Part shown: one piece after another, positions 1-13,286 of the stretch
Position numbering within the stretch: position 1 is the first letter of the stretch
How the letters are laid out: every line of letters begins with the position of its first letter
Assembly: GCA_019914945.1 (NCBI GenBank)
Contig: CM034105.1
Span: 3,844,001 to 3,908,000 of the forward strand
Reading direction: 5' to 3'
Source of the DNA: Typha latifolia
Taxonomy: Eukaryota > Streptophyta > Magnoliopsida > Poales > Typhaceae
DNA: 64,000 nucleotides
Made by a program: the position numbers and the translations under genes
The notes under the pieces: generated by a model
Seen by the model: only the letters and a program-made list of their open reading frames with translations
Told to the model about the DNA's origin: nothing
Databases searched by the model: none

Positions 1-3000
1 TCACCATTGTCGAAAAAATGGAGTCATGTGTGTAAAACCAGTTGATGACTCCACTTCCCTCAAGCAAAATAGCTGGTACAGCTAATATCATGGTTGCAAA
101 AGGCGCCATGTAGTATACTGTGTTTATACTACAGAAAACATATGCAAAACAGACCTACGTTAGAAAAGAAGGCTACTTATTGTTAAGAAGTAATTCAGTT
201 TGCTCAACAAATAATAAATCTGGTAGTAAGATACTCTCCTAGCCAAGTAAAATTACAACTAAATAAGAAATATCTTTTGCATTTGGATGACAATTCAGGC
301 CATATCCCACAAGCTAGAATTTTTAAATAGCATTAACTATCAAAAGCATATAGGGGTATGCTTAGTTGTAACAAGATTCTACCATCTTCATCCATTGGAG
401 ATGTGAGTGACAGAAGTATATAAGAAGTCAACTAAACTTAAGAACTCCAGAATTTCCTCTGTCGCAACCATGATATTGACTAATGTAAAGCAAGATCTAT
501 TAGAAATGTTACTGATAGTAAAAAATAACAATCCGAGGCAATCTAGGATCTTGATAAAATCATCAGAATTTCAAATTTAAACTCTGAAATTTTCTTTACA
601 ACCATCGTGTTAAATATTTAAATATTCCACCAAACCCACTACTCTGCAGTTCACAATTCACACTACTCTGGTAGGTGCTCTCCAATAGTTTAGTACGTAC
701 TTCTTTCACCTTTTCTTCAAAATAAGTGCGGTTGGTAGCAATATCATATTATTTCCAAACAAAAGAAAAGGGAAAAAGATACAAGATACCAACATATGAA
801 ATTTGTATGTTATATCCTTTGACCTGTTCTTAGCTTGATAAAATTTTAAAAGAGACTAATTGTCCTTGAGTAGAAAACATGAGGGTTGCCGTTGGGTTTC
901 TAAAATGATGAATGTCAGATACCATCTAGAATATCAGATTTTCCTAAGTCAAACAGAACAACAGAGTTGCCTACGCCTACTAATTTAGCTGTTGCCTGTA
1001 ATTTCTGTTGAAATTGTACTTCATTATTATTATTTGGATTAAGTTGCATAGAGTCTGAGTCAAGAAATTCTGTCTACTGTTTAGACATGTAATTTGGCCA
1101 AGAAATGCTCTGAATACTACTATACTTCCTGCTGAAGTAAAAATTGACACAACTTCAATCACACCAGAGAGAGTAGTAGGCAATCAAACAGTGTTCAGCA
1201 GTAACATTAAATTATGATAGAATCATGCGATAAAACTTCCAACATCATTAATGTTCCAATCCAAATGGCACATCAGCTACAATGAAAAACTATGATCAGT
1301 TACAGTCCTCTATTAGCTATCTAAGATAACCAGATATTCAATATATTATCTAACAGATTTGATATGAGAACTAACTGATGCCCCGTTCTGTAACAGATTT
1401 ACTATGAAACCCAACTTCCATATATATGGTGTTCAATATTTAAAGTGCAACTATATGTTATCATAATTCGATCTATTACCTGTCAAACTTATAACTATGA
1501 AGTAAGGACTCTGCCAGGATGGTCTTTGTAGATGTAGCCAGACAGCCAAATAAGGCAGCACAAAATCCAAAAACATTGAAACTAAGTTCTGTTATAGATG
1601 TTAGAAGAATTCCACCCACAATTGGAACCAAAGAAGTCCATATGCGCCAATCAAAATACTTTCTCCATATTAACCACTGCAGAATAACTGTTTTGGACAG
1701 AACATGTAAGAATTGGCTATACACTGAATGCAAAGCCAAACAAGAAAGGATGCTTATGACACAAAAAAAAAAACCATACTGAACAAACCAATTGCTAACC
1801 TGTTGTTGCAGGAGTGAATGATTTTATCGTTTGCATGAAAGAGACTGGAATATACCGCAAGCTCACATTCCCCAGCACAATGTTAATGCAGAAGACAAAT
1901 GACATAGGGAATATCCTTCTCCAACGGTCTTCAGGATTGACCTCAATTAGTGGTTTAATCTTAAGCATTTTGATGGCAACATAAGCTCCAACAGCAGAGC
2001 ATATAAAATGAACACATGATACAGTCAAAGGGAACTTGAAATCCAGTTTCTGCATCCAAAAGCATCTGTTGTAACTTTGCAGCCGGTGACTTTAAAAAGG
2101 TCACTTTGTTAAAATGAGAATTTATTTCTTTCACAATTATCTGATAGAAATCATGCCAACCAAAATGGGATGACATAAGTGAGAGATAACCAGTGTACCG
2201 GACTGCTTCCCAATTCCGATTTACAACAAGTGCCAGTTGAAACCAAACCAATTAATCATATCGACTTGTTTTACCTAGTATATACACTTCTGCAGAAGTG
2301 TGAGAGGAAGGGTAAAAAGGAAGTGAGTGAAGAGGTACAAGAGTGCTCCTACCTCGAAATCCTTTAGAATTGACCCAAGATGAACCATCCTCAATAAGAA
2401 AAGAAAAACAAGCAGCGCTCCTCGAAGCAGCAGTGAAGGAGTTAGTGCAAATCTTAACATGTCAAGCTTTCTGTATCTAGTTTCATTGTATATTTATATC
2501 TAATTTCTCTTACATTCATAGAAAGAAGAACAATGATAGGGCTACAAATAATGTTGCACATATGTAGTGCATGCTATTTTGGTATTTAAACGGGTCTCGC
2601 TTATTTTAGGAATAAAATTAATTCTAGAATATATATTATTTTTTGTTATTATTAAAATAAGATCTTTTTCTAGGAATAACTATTCTTATATTCACTTGTA
2701 TTTTGTAATAGAAATATAATAATTATCTTTGATATGATATAAATTAGAAGAAAAGATAAAAAAATGTTTTCTTTTTTATAAAATTATTATTAGTACTCTT
2801 TGATTTAATATAAATAGATTGATGGGATAGATATCAAGTGTAAAATAATAATTGAATTAGTGTGTGGTATAAGATGTAATTTTGATAAATAGTATTAGTA
2901 TTCTATAATAAGATTATTATGATGTTTAGCTGTTATTATAAAATAAGAAATGTATTCCAGAAGAATAAAAAAGAAACTATTTTTGAAATGAACCGGAGCT

Positions 3001-3620
3001 AAAAGAGCATCAGAGTTTCGAATTACTGCATGCTTGGTGCTGACTGATAAGTTCTCTCTTTTAATGTATATCGACGGGCTGAGAAACAGATATACAAAAC
3101 TTATATTTTTTTATAAAGGAACCAAACATATAACTTTGTGCTATTCCTAATTCTGCTTTATTATCTAGTGGCAAAGTGACCATCCCCAAAATACACAATT
3201 CGAACTAAATTTGCACAAACCCCTTCCTCAACAACGTAGCAATGGAACAGTTCTCTATTTCCAAATGAAATCCTCAAGATTCCTATCCAGAGCCACAAAG
3301 GATAGGAAATAAAACGTAAAGGCACAAATTTTGACGATCAATTTGACCCTCTAGATCTTTTGACCGTTTCTCGAAAATTAGATTATCCTCAAACCAATTC
3401 GGCGACGAAATCGGTGGAATCGAGAATCCAGCTTTCAGATTTCACAAGAACAGATCACCCTTGACTCAAACGGGAGAGAAGAAAAAAGGATGACAAAAAG
3501 GGATCATACCTGGAAGATCCACTTGTTCATAATGATAACGGTGACGTTAAACCCCCACCACTGCAGTATCGCCAGTATCGCCCGAAACGTCCCCCAACTC
3601 ATCGCCAGACCCTCCTCCAT
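1..3620 (-). CDS. UDP-GALT1: UDP-galactose/nucleotide-sugar transporter, 5' part (partial)
   Basis: Member of the plant NST/triose-phosphate-translocator family (UDP-GALT1/GONST5 group), multi-pass Golgi proteins that exchange UDP-sugars for UMP. Coding exons read on the minus strand: 3620-3510, 2049-1800, 1687-1480 and 128 to the window edge, all with GT-AG borders and consistent phase. The start is MEEGLAMSWGTFRAIL at 3620; a second Met lies at 3602, but family members also begin MEEG. Conserved blocks are LQWWGFNVTVIIMNKWIFQ (exon 1), RWRRIFPMSFVFCINIVLGN and FMQTIKSFTPATT (exon 2), WRKYFDWRIW and TELSFNVFGFCAALFGCLAT (exon 3), and INTVYYMAPFATMIL (exon 4). The C-terminal portion, with the last membrane helices, lies beyond base 1. 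Intron 1 is about 1.5 kb and carries a MITE. Family assignment is firm; the exact substrate is inferred. Confidence 0.9.
2590..2999. mobile_element. Tourist-like MITE, copy A (intron 1 of the transporter)
   Basis: A 410-bp AT-rich element flanked by TAA on both sides (2587-2589 and 3000-3002), the target duplication expected of PIF/Harbinger Tourist-type MITEs. The ends are imperfect inverted repeats: the left begins acgggtctcgcttattttag and the right, read in reverse complement, gctccggttcatttc. It has no coding capacity. It is related along its length, in the opposite orientation, to the element at 61959-62332. Shared stretches include ctttgatttaatataaatag/ctttgatttagtataaaata and taagatgtaattttgataaa/taagatgtaattttaataaa. 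Confidence 0.7.
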
Positions 3621-4174
3621 TCCTCCCAAACCCCACCACCACAAAGAGGAGGAAGACGACGCCGCCGATGCCGAGGAGATTTACCTCGGAGTTCAAACCC
3701 TGGCCCAGATCGACCAAGGAAGCACGCACCCGGGTGGCGTCGCTCGTGATTCGAGCCCGCCGCTTCTTCCACGGATCTCGAAAGAAGCGTGAGGGAGAGG
3801 CGGCGGTGGCGGAGGAGGCTGCAGCTGACGCTGGCGTTTGCTTTCCACGTGCCGAGAAAGAGAGACGAAGGAGAAGGAGACGGTGGGTTTTGGTTTGATT
3901 TTATAGTCAGTCATATATGAAGGTCGTCTCTTCTTGTTTTAATTTTGTAATAAATCATCTCTAAGTTTTACAGGATTTAAAAAAAAAAAACGCTTGAAGA
4001 AGACGACATAATAACGTACAATTTTGAGGAGTGATTTGCAAATAAATTATTGTGATAGTACTTTTTCATAATAAAAAAAGTAATTTAGATTTCAATTTGC
4101 AAATTATGAAGAAATAAACACTCATGTAGTTAACATATAAGGTGTTATTTATAAATATTTCTATATATAAATAT
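3621..4174. other. Upstream region of the transporter gene; no gene
   Basis: About 550 bases upstream of the minus-strand start at 3620. The part next to the gene (3621-3890) is GC-rich with many GAGG/GGAG runs and probably holds the 5' UTR and core promoter. Beyond 3900 the sequence turns AT-rich with no conserved coding signal. Confidence 0.5.
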
Positions 4175-5179
4175 GGGATAATTTCTTTTTCATCCCGTGA
4201 ACCGTCACCCATGATACACTATGACTCCTTGAACTATCATATCCGTTAGGGTTACGTTACCTATTTTCGTCTATAAGTTATCATGTGCCGGTCACGTAAC
4301 AAATAAATGGCCAGAATACCTTATATGTATGTGACAATTTAAAATAGACTTTTATAATAACCAAAATACCCTTAAATAGCTAAGTAAAACCCTCTTCTTC
4401 TGTAATGTTAGCTGAGCCTGATTCCCCATATTTCTTCCAAAGTCTGCTGCATCTCTATCATCTTCTTCAATCTTTCCAACTCCCTACCTCCCACCTCCAT
4501 TAAATTTTTTTTTTCATTCTTCAAACTCCAACCTCCAACCTCCACACCCTACACACAATGAAGCTTCTCTCCCTACCAGTATCATCAATCTCCCACCTTC
4601 ATAGCACCTTCAAGCTCTCTAACTTGTAGCATTGATAGTCAAAGAAGGCCACACCCTTCAATCGAAGTAGTATACCACTTTGGAATGATCGCTGCACTTC
4701 AAACAAGCTTCATAGAGAACAATCCTAGCAGGAGATTCTTTGGATGTGCCTATTTCAAGGTTAAATTTCAATTCTATAGTTTGATTTTTAGGTTAGATTT
4801 TCACATAAATTTTAAATATGTATAGATATCAAGTTGTGAATTTTTTTATTGAATTGATCTCTTATTTGTTGGGGTGCAAGAGAGGTCAGCCACGTAATTT
4901 AGGGCAAAAGGGTATTAGGGCATAGGGCAATGAAGGCATTTTAAAAAATAAATTTTATATTTAATTTTAACTCTGCCACGTAATTAATCTGCTATATTAA
5001 GTGGAGAGGCAACATGGTCAATTCACCGATTCTCTCAGGGGTGGGATATTTCTAATAGTTCACAGGGTCATAGTGTACCCAAAAAAAAGTTTACGAGGTC
5101 ATAGTGTACAAAAAAATAGTTTACGGGGGTCATTGTGCAAATAAGTGGTAGTTCAGGAGGGTGAAAAGGGAATTATTCC
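4175..5179. mobile_element. Mutator-type non-autonomous element with captured GRF-finger fragment
   Basis: A 1005-bp element with a perfect 9-bp target duplication, tataaatat at 4166-4174 and again at 5180-5188, the length usual for Mutator-like elements. The termini are imperfect inverted repeats of about 35 bp: gggataatttctttttcatc on the left and, in reverse complement, ggaataattcccttttcacc on the right. The subterminal zones carry repeats of a tcatagtgtac unit. The interior at 4655-4759 reads as 35 codons resembling the zinc finger GRF family, including LQTSFIENNPSRRFFGC, followed by a possible splice donor. No transposase is present. The gene-derived interior fits a Pack-MULE. Confidence 0.75.
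4655..4759 (+). pseudogene. GRF zinc-finger fragment inside the Mutator-type element
   Basis: One open stretch of 35 codons reads YHFGMIAALQTSFIENNPSR and then RFFGCAYFK. This matches the second half of the GRF zinc finger (consensus CxCG...LxTS...NPGRRFxGC). The first cysteine pair seems to be replaced (YHFG in place of CxCG), so the finger is probably non-functional. The bases after the final AAG are gttaaa, compatible with the 5' splice site often found there. No upstream start or downstream exon is evident. The family call rests on motif recognition only. Confidence 0.55.
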
Positions 5180-5188
5180 TATAAATAT

Positions 5189-7123
5189 CTCCTTCCCATA
5201 ATTAGCACATCCTTCTTAAAGATTCATTAATCGTTACTAGATTCACCAAATTTTCTAATTAGCTAGCACGTGGCCGGCACATAGTTAGGCTATTTTTATA
5301 ACAAAATTATTCATTTATATATGTCACAATTGACTAAATTAAATCACACATTAAAACTTGAAAGTGATATTATATAATATATTCTCACCAACCCTTTGAT
5401 AACGAGGTCCATAAATATAGAAGTAAGAAGAGTTGTTCCACGCTATCACGCGGTCTTCTTTCTCGTATAATATATAATGTTATTTATGACTAGGATATTC
5501 TTAGGTAGATGAGTTATATATTTTCATATACTATGATCAAGATAGTGATAAATAAAATAAATATAAAAATATAAAAATATACTTTTTTTTGGAGGGGTTT
5601 TTTTTTGACCAAATTAGGTCGTTTGAGACTTTGAATAGGTTGTATCATAAACTTAGTAGCCAGACTGCCAACTCATTAGTTTGGTAAAAAATCAATAACA
5701 TAAGACGTGTTTGGCAACCATCAATTACTAGAATTTTATAACTTTGGGGTAAAACTTTCAAGGAGTGGTGTTTAGAACCATATTCGATAGTATCGCATTT
5801 ACTCTAGTATTTATGAAAATTAACTTTTTTATAAGGTAAACTGAAACTCAAATCAAGTCGGTGTATTCTTTTCCTGGAAATAAATCCTGCATCGGTCGAG
5901 TTGTATTGTTAATTTTCTCTTCCAAACTTATACTAATCTCTTCACTCATATCCGCTTATACTCAACAAGAGCATGGTTTTCATTCGAGTCAGTCCGATTG
6001 GCTGTCGAATGCGTGTCAATGCATCAATTGCACACATTCAATAACTCTGATGTCACTCGAATGTAAATATAAGGGGTTATAATTTAACGGTGGTTCAAGG
6101 TATAAAGATGTTTTTGGTTTCAGTACCTTTTCCAATGTTCGTTATAATGAACTCTGCTAATTAAACTCTAACCTCCCATGTTAATTACTAGATGATATAC
6201 CTCCTATTGCTTGCATTTTTTTTGTTTTGTTTAGATCTAAGTAAATTTTTGTAGGTAAGTTGCTATTATTCCACCAATCAATCCATCATTCCATGTGATT
6301 CATTTTGTCTACTCTCAAATGGATACAAAATTGTTGGTTAAGACGGTGGTATCTACTTCTGGCTTGGATGGATACATGCATTTGTCTACATACTCCTCTG
6401 TGGTCATGAATGTTTATGCATATTACCATAAGGTAATGTGTACAAGAAGTTACACTTTTGCTTATATATACTTTAGGGGAAATTTAAGTCAAGAAAAATT
6501 ATTCTATGAAGTAAACAAGTTTATGCTAGCTATATATATAATATTATATGAAGTTACATTTCATATGTTCATATATGCTAGTTTATATGAATATATGAAA
6601 CTTTTTATATATACATTAGCTAACTATAACCCAATTATCTTCAACATTTTGAGCATGGATTCAATATCAAGTCAGTCCAAGAGCCCCGGCACATCAAATG
6701 TATATTCTACGGCTATGATTTAGTAGGTGCGGCCAAAGCGGTTGAATACATGTGATCAATATGTTGGCGTGGTGTACACGGATCGATTGGCACGATGTTG
6801 ACCCAAAATGTATCAAAGTCTCATTTGATGCTTATTGAAGGCATGGAGAATTATAATGCGATCATCATCTATTGGGCCTTTGGGCCCAAACACTATGTTA
6901 TCAAGGCTTAAGCCCTTTTTTAGAGTAGACTCAGCTTGTTGGGCTAACAGGCAAAGCTAACATATAATTGGGCTGTGGGTTGACATGAAGGTCTACTCTT
7001 TATGATGTGAATTTAACAAAAAATACCTACAATAATGTTTATAATATCATCTTGTTATCCCCATTTTGTGGGCACTAGACTTACCAATACCAACATCACA
7101 AGATATTTAGATGATTAATTTTA
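5189..7123. other. AT-rich intergenic DNA; no gene
   Basis: No conserved protein, tRNA or structured element recognised. A 142-codon open frame at 6295-6723 (+) is rich in Tyr, Ile, Met and Ser, is built from atatat-type sequence, and is judged fortuitous. Confidence 0.5.
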
Positions 7124-7484
7124 GGAGTAATTTATTTTTCACTCCATGAACTGCCATTATTTTTTACAATAATCTCATGGATTATCAAAACACCTCACCC
7201 GCTTAACATCATAGATGGAATCAAGAAAATATTGCCCTATATTTTGCATGTTATATAAAAATTCTCTCTTAACTTGCACGTGACTTGCACATGCATATGA
7301 GAGGTAAATATGTCATATTTTTTATCACCTAACTATTACATTATAACTTATGAATATAAGTTAATAGAAAACTAACGGAAATGGTAGAGTAATATATTTT
7401 TGATAATTCAGGAATCGTTCTGTACCAAAAAGATAGTTTATAGAGTAATTATGAAATAGATCACGGGTGAAAATAAATTATCCC
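7124..7484. mobile_element. Short relative of the Mutator-type element
   Basis: The 361-bp stretch starts ggagtaatttatttttcact and ends, in reverse complement, gggataatttattttcaccc. Both resemble the termini of the element at 4175-5179, and each is followed by the same gtgaac/catgaac-like and oligo-T/tacac-like subterminal pattern. No perfect 9-bp target duplication is seen (ttaatttta versus taaacttat), so the insertion is old or the ends are slightly misplaced. Confidence 0.5.
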
Positions 7485-7776
7485 TAAACTTATTGAGAGG
7501 GTCAGATTAGAAGAGTGACCACTCTAAAGAAGACAAGGATTAGAGACATATATAATTAAACTATATTTATATGATCTTGGGAAGAAGATATATACATTAG
7601 GTCATGGAATATCCCACATTTTTGGGGGACATGGGGCTATACTTAGGTAGTATCTTAGGGTTATCCTCTTAGTTAGGCCAATATCTAGGTAGGGGGTAAA
7701 GAGATTAGTAGCAGTTTATGGTCCTTAATTGGCTTTTTTTGGGCAAAGTAAACACATCTAGGGCACTATTGGAATA

Positions 7777-7811
<35 letters not shown>

Positions 7812-9568
7812 TTTTTTTCAAGACCAAGATTTACTAGTGATTTTATGAAGTAAAATAACTTGAGTTTTAAAAGAATAATGGGCATTTTCAAGAGAAAATG
7901 TGGGCCTCTCTTCACCCACAATTCAAGGGCCATGATAACCTCAATTAGTTCACATGCCTATCTTTTCTTTTCTTTTTTTCTTAGCCTCTTAAAAAGTGCC
8001 CTAATGTTCAAGTAGAGCAAATTATTGGTGGTATCAAATGAGAGGGAAAAAGTACAAGAATATATGATTTTTTTTAACGCACAATCTCGAACATTTCCCC
8101 TTGTTTTTTCGCTTTAATAAGTGGGTAATCTCATCATCAAATATTCGACATAATTTTTGCATAGAATATAATACTTATACTAATGTAGAGGAAGAGATAT
8201 ATAGCACTTAGAAATGAAAACTAAACAATTAATCAAACTTTTAGATCTTTTTTTTATTTGAGCTGTTGGTGCTGATCGTGAAGAAAAAAGAAAAAAAATA
8301 TGTTTCATTCTCTGAAAGGATGGTGATAGTTTTCGCTATCTCATAGTTTACATCCTCCAACATTCTGCATGATGTGAGTGAAAGTGAGCAAGATATGCCT
8401 TTCCTTTTCACCTAGGAATATTGATGCAGTCATGTAGGTAAAGACCCACTAAAATGTATCTTGTCATCAGAATATATATGAGGTTTTCCACTATCTTAAG
8501 TGTTAGTGCAAAAAAATGATGGGATTCTAAGTGAGAATTTATGTTTAAATTGTGTAAAATTAGATATTCGATTGATTAACACATCTAATCGTCCACAATA
8601 TTTTATAAAATATAAGATGTGATTTACAAATATTAAAAACATAAAATATTAAATTTCCCTTGCATATATATTACTCTTGCCATTGGAATATTTATTTATT
8701 TTTCCTTCTCTACACAATTTCCTTGGTTGGGAAGATGCCTGCAATAGTAACCATTGTGAGCTTGTACTTCATCTGCAACAAAAACCATGATGAACATGTA
8801 CTTCATAGAAGAATGTTCACATCTTGTTGTAATGGAGACAAATGAAATTTAAAACATTTTACCTTTATAAATTATAACCATCAAACAATGTTATCCTTCT
8901 CTAACCACCATTGTCACAACTTGTGAGTTTAAATGTAGGTAGATCATGTCTTGGACCACAATTTCCACCTATCATGAACAAAGATCATGGAGATATAAAG
9001 GTAGCATCACAATATTAATTTTTGACTACTCTACAAGATAAATCTTCATGTGCAAGTCCAACAATTTACCTATAAATTTAAGACCCCTAAGAAAGCATTA
9101 AATAAGGAGGGATAAGTTATCGTTATAGTGTGCTTTTTATATACTGTGAAGAGAATAACTAAATAAAATGTTTTAACTTAAAATTGCATCGTTAAAATAA
9201 ATTATTATATATTTTAAAATAGAAAGTAAAAGAAAAGTATTACTAAATATTAATCACATTATTTTGCTCAAAGTGCGACAAAAAGGAAGCTTTGTAAGAT
9301 CTCCCAATCTAAGGAAATGGTGGGATAAAGTTTGAGGAGATAAAAGATATAAATAACTATTACTCCACATGTAGGTTTGTCTTTGCTACTCCAACTACTA
9401 ATAAGTATCTTTGATATAGTGGTTGTGCATTACATTATATACTTTGGGTTTTATGATGTCAAACTAATCTAAATAATCCGCTTGATTTATGCTAATGGTG
9501 CCGGATTTTATGGACCTTGTGGAATAATTTGACCCACTAGTGTGTCTTGTATTGATTTGTTTTTAAGT

Positions 9569-9661
<93 letters not shown>

Positions 9662-12600
9662 GAGTGAGTAATTAATCATAGATCTCTAGTGGGTAAATTA
9701 CATTAATTTTGTTGTATTAGGGTTTGTTCTCTTCCTATTCATGCACATATTATACCAAGAGCAGCACTAATAGATTCCAAGTGATTTGTTCAAGAGAAAT
9801 AATATTTACATAGCAGTCTTTTTCATAATGACTCAAATATCTTTATATAATTTAGTATTGTTATAGAAGTCATTTCATTGTATTTACTCTATTAATAGTA
9901 ATACTTGCTCTATAAATATTAGCTCTCGGTTAAATTTTTAATAATTTACGACAAGACATAAATATCATACGAATAAGAATAAGAATATTTATGTCACTTT
10001 AAAAGGGCATCTAGGGTCATCATCTAAAAACTAAGTTTTTGAGGGGTATATATATGTATTTAGAGTTAGGATCAAGGAAAGAAATCTCTTATTGGAGAGT
10101 TTTAAACTTTTTAGAAAGTGGTGATAAAGATTATTCCTTTGCTGCATCAATTCAATATATAGAATGCTTTCATCAAGTTCTAGAATCTTTAGTTAATTAA
10201 AAATGATAAAATTGTTAGTTTCCCATTCAGGAGATTAGGGAACTAATTAAACAAGAAAGCTTATTATTAGACCAAAATATGGAAGAAGTTTGACACCCCA
10301 TATGTTTATTTTTCTCCTACTTTAATTATGAAGTTTGAGAAAATTATTAAACACTTTAATTTTAGCCTTTCTTATATCTTATCATGTCGATTCTTTTTGT
10401 CATTCAACTCCTATATTTTGCATTTAATATCTTAAAAACACTTGACATTATCTTTATAGCGATTAACTCGAAATGTAAAATGACCATATTATCCTTGAGT
10501 AAGTATAAAGATAAAAGGGGGCCATATTTGGTAGTTTTAATTTTAATTTTTTAAAATTTTTAGAAGTGATATCATGATATGATACTTTCCATTTTGACAG
10601 CAACTATTAAAGTTAAAGTTAAAGTTAATTTAAAAGTGTTTTTGAAATATTAAAAATAAAATATGATGATTGAATGAAAAATATTGATATGATTGACTGT
10701 GAATGATAATAAATTTAAGAATATATAACATCTATTATAAATTTCCTTAATATATATTCTCTTGTGATATATATTCCAAAATAAGTTGAACACTATGCAA
10801 AAGAGTTTTTAACCAAACTAATCTTCTTCCAAACAGTTTTTCTTTATCAAAATATAGCACTCTTCAAAATTAATATCAAAATAAGTTTGTTTTAATAAAT
10901 ACTAAATTTATCAGTGTTTTATCTAAAAAAAAAAGAAAACCCTAATACTTTCAATGTCTTCTTATATATTATTGATCCGATCAATAATTTCATGCATGGC
11001 AAAAATAAAAATAAAAATAAAAAGAGATTTGGCTGTGTCTATCAGCATTTCATCTGAAAATTTTTAACCAAATCGTTGATAAATCAACATCTTATATATA
11101 TAAACCGTTAATAATGTTAATATTTTATTCTTCTTATAAATATTAATAATATTTTTATGTTTCAAATATTTTTTTTAGTATTAAGTTTATATGATGGTTT
11201 ATTATATATATATATATTTTTTAAAATGTTGGAAGAGAGCTAGTTTTATGTTGTGCACTATAACAAGTGTAGTACAAGCTCCACATCATGATGTCATGGA
11301 TCCTAAATTTACATGATGACAACAAAGAGATCATGCTCTCCTGAGTACTTCTTCTATTTATTAATATGTTTGTTTTCTTAGAAGGTACCAATTAATTACC
11401 ATCAACCATGCCATACGCTCCAAGAGTTGGATCGAATAGGATAAGTTAGACAAGGATTTCTATTGGCAAATTGCCTGTCTTAGTTTTAGCACTATAATTA
11501 AACATATAGCTTCTATCATGAATAAATTAATCCTAAACTTTATGACATAAAATTATTAAAATAAGTAGGGCAACCGAGGAGCCGACAAGCAAAGAATCTT
11601 CTCCTAATGCCTACTAAGGAAAGCTAAAAGAATAAAAACGAGCTACCGAGATTTAGTTAGGCAAACCTAACTGACATAAGAGGATCCAAAATCGAGCCTT
11701 ATGTGCATATTTCTCGTGATCTCCTTGTTCTTTATATGTATAGAGAATTCAATTCACAATCTTAATCAAATCACATATAGGATTGTGTTCACATCATTAA
11801 AAAGGGTTCATATTTTATGTGTTTTCGAGTTCGAATCTCGTTTGATTTGACTGCAATATTATTAAATTATCATTTTTCTTGTTAATATTTGTTTTTCTAA
11901 AACTGTTTGACTACTCCTGAGTTTATATTATATATAAAACTGAATATATGTATTATTTATATTATATATATATATATATTTTATAATAAAAATAAAAATA
12001 CGTATAATTTATACAAAGTATGCACACAAGAGTCTAATTTTACTACTTTATGTGTAAATATCTTATAGTTAGGCGGATATTTTATTCGTGTCTTTAATTT
12101 TAGAATACAGTATAAGCTTTCTTACTTTTTGGCAACTAAACACATCTTAAACCTTATCTTATCACCTAGGTATAATTAGACTTAGTGTTCATTTATTTTT
12201 ATTTTTTGGAAAGATGATTCATTACCAAATTAAGATAAAGTTTGCAGTAAAATTGCCAAATAACACGCTACACTATAGTATTTTCGTGATTAAAACCTTA
12301 TCTTTGAGTTATAATTTGGTCACTCCTTTTTTTTTCTCTACAATTGCCAAATAACACTGTTACACTCTACTATTAATTTAACTAATATCTTAATCTGAGG
12401 CTATGATTTATTTAATCATAAGAATTAAATTCTTAAAATACACCTAAAAATACCATAAATAAAAGGGAAAAGAAAAAGGAAGATAAGGATATTTTTGGTA
12501 CTTTAAATAGTAATATAGTGTCCCCAATGGTATGTTCATTTATATAGACATTAGTTAAAGTTAATTAAGGGGGTGATATGAAAATTTTAGGCAGAAAGAA
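7485..12600. other. Long AT-rich intergenic region; no gene
   Basis: About 5 kb without a recognisable coding exon. It contains a TTA/ATT microsatellite at about 7779-7811, the long GA tract at 9571-9658, several short TA runs (about 11200-11216 and 11960-11980) and mixed AT-rich filler. A tRNA B-box-like phrase, gagttcgaatctcg, at about 11828 has no matching cloverleaf and is more likely a retroelement remnant. Confidence 0.5.
9571..9658. repeat. (GA)44 microsatellite
   Basis: An uninterrupted GA dinucleotide array of 88 bases in intergenic DNA. Its length and perfection imply recent slippage and likely length polymorphism. Confidence 0.95.
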
Positions 12601-13286
12601 GGATCGGATTACAAATATCTCAGGTTAGCCCCCAAAACACTAAAACGTTACTTGAGTCCCCCTAAATAATAACTTAAATACTTTTTAGGTTTTTCCAGCA
12701 ATAGGTGGAGGCCACGCACTCTGTTGTAGCAAGTTCCTGCAATAGGTCTGCAGGCGATCCTCTGCCAAACGAAGCGTCCAATCCCATTGATTTGTCTCTG
12801 ACGGCGGTCATTACTTACTGAGACCGCCGTCAGAAGTTGGACTCCCGCCTTGCCACGCGTCCGATTCAGATAAGACCACTCTCGACTAGTCATCTCACAC
12901 GTGCGTCTCACCTGCAGCCGCCTAAAGCCGCCCAAGTACAGACCCTTCCCCTCCCAACGGATCTTACTTCTTTTCCTTTCTGCCCCTCTTAGATCTTTTA
13001 TTTATGTGAAAGCCCTTCGAATTTCTACTAAACTTCTTTGTTGGCCCAACATTTTTCCATTCTAGAGATCCTTTTATTCCTCTTGCACTTGCATTCTATA
13101 AACAGGGGAATTTTAGGTACTAATTTTGCATAAACACAGGGTGCTTGGTGTAAATATCCGACATGAATAAGACAAAGTGGGTACCCATCCGCTCTCCCAA
13201 TATATATATATATATATATATATAACAAGCGAAGGGCGAAGTAGAGATTCCCAAAACCTCACTCTTTCCCTTTCTCCGTTCAGAAA
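12601..13286. other. Upstream region of the MATE gene
   Basis: Less AT-rich than the DNA before it and lacking a convincing coding frame. It holds a 13-bp perfect stem-loop at 12797-12834 and a (TA)n run at about 13200-13224, roughly 60 bases before the MATE start codon. That run may serve as a TATA-like core promoter or lie in the 5' leader. The phrase ggttagcccccaaaacacta near 12625 looks like the edge of an old repeat. Confidence 0.4.
12797..12834. other. Perfect 13-bp stem-loop
   Basis: tctgacggcggtc at 12797-12809 and its exact reverse complement gaccgccgtcaga at 12822-12834 flank a 12-base loop. The arms are GC-rich within AT-rich surroundings, about 450 bases upstream of the MATE start. 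No U-tract or partner gene is visible. It could be a transposon-derived inverted repeat or a small hairpin. Confidence 0.7.

Noticed and set aside
6295..6723. 142-codon open frame (+) in intergenic DNA
   Set aside because: Composition follows the local atatat-rich sequence, there is no conserved motif, and no neighbouring exon or signal was found. Judged fortuitous.
11790..11870. tRNA- or SINE-like phrase gagttcgaatctcg
   Set aside because: No A box or cloverleaf partner stems are found at the right spacing; it resembles the internal part of the short LTR-like elements.
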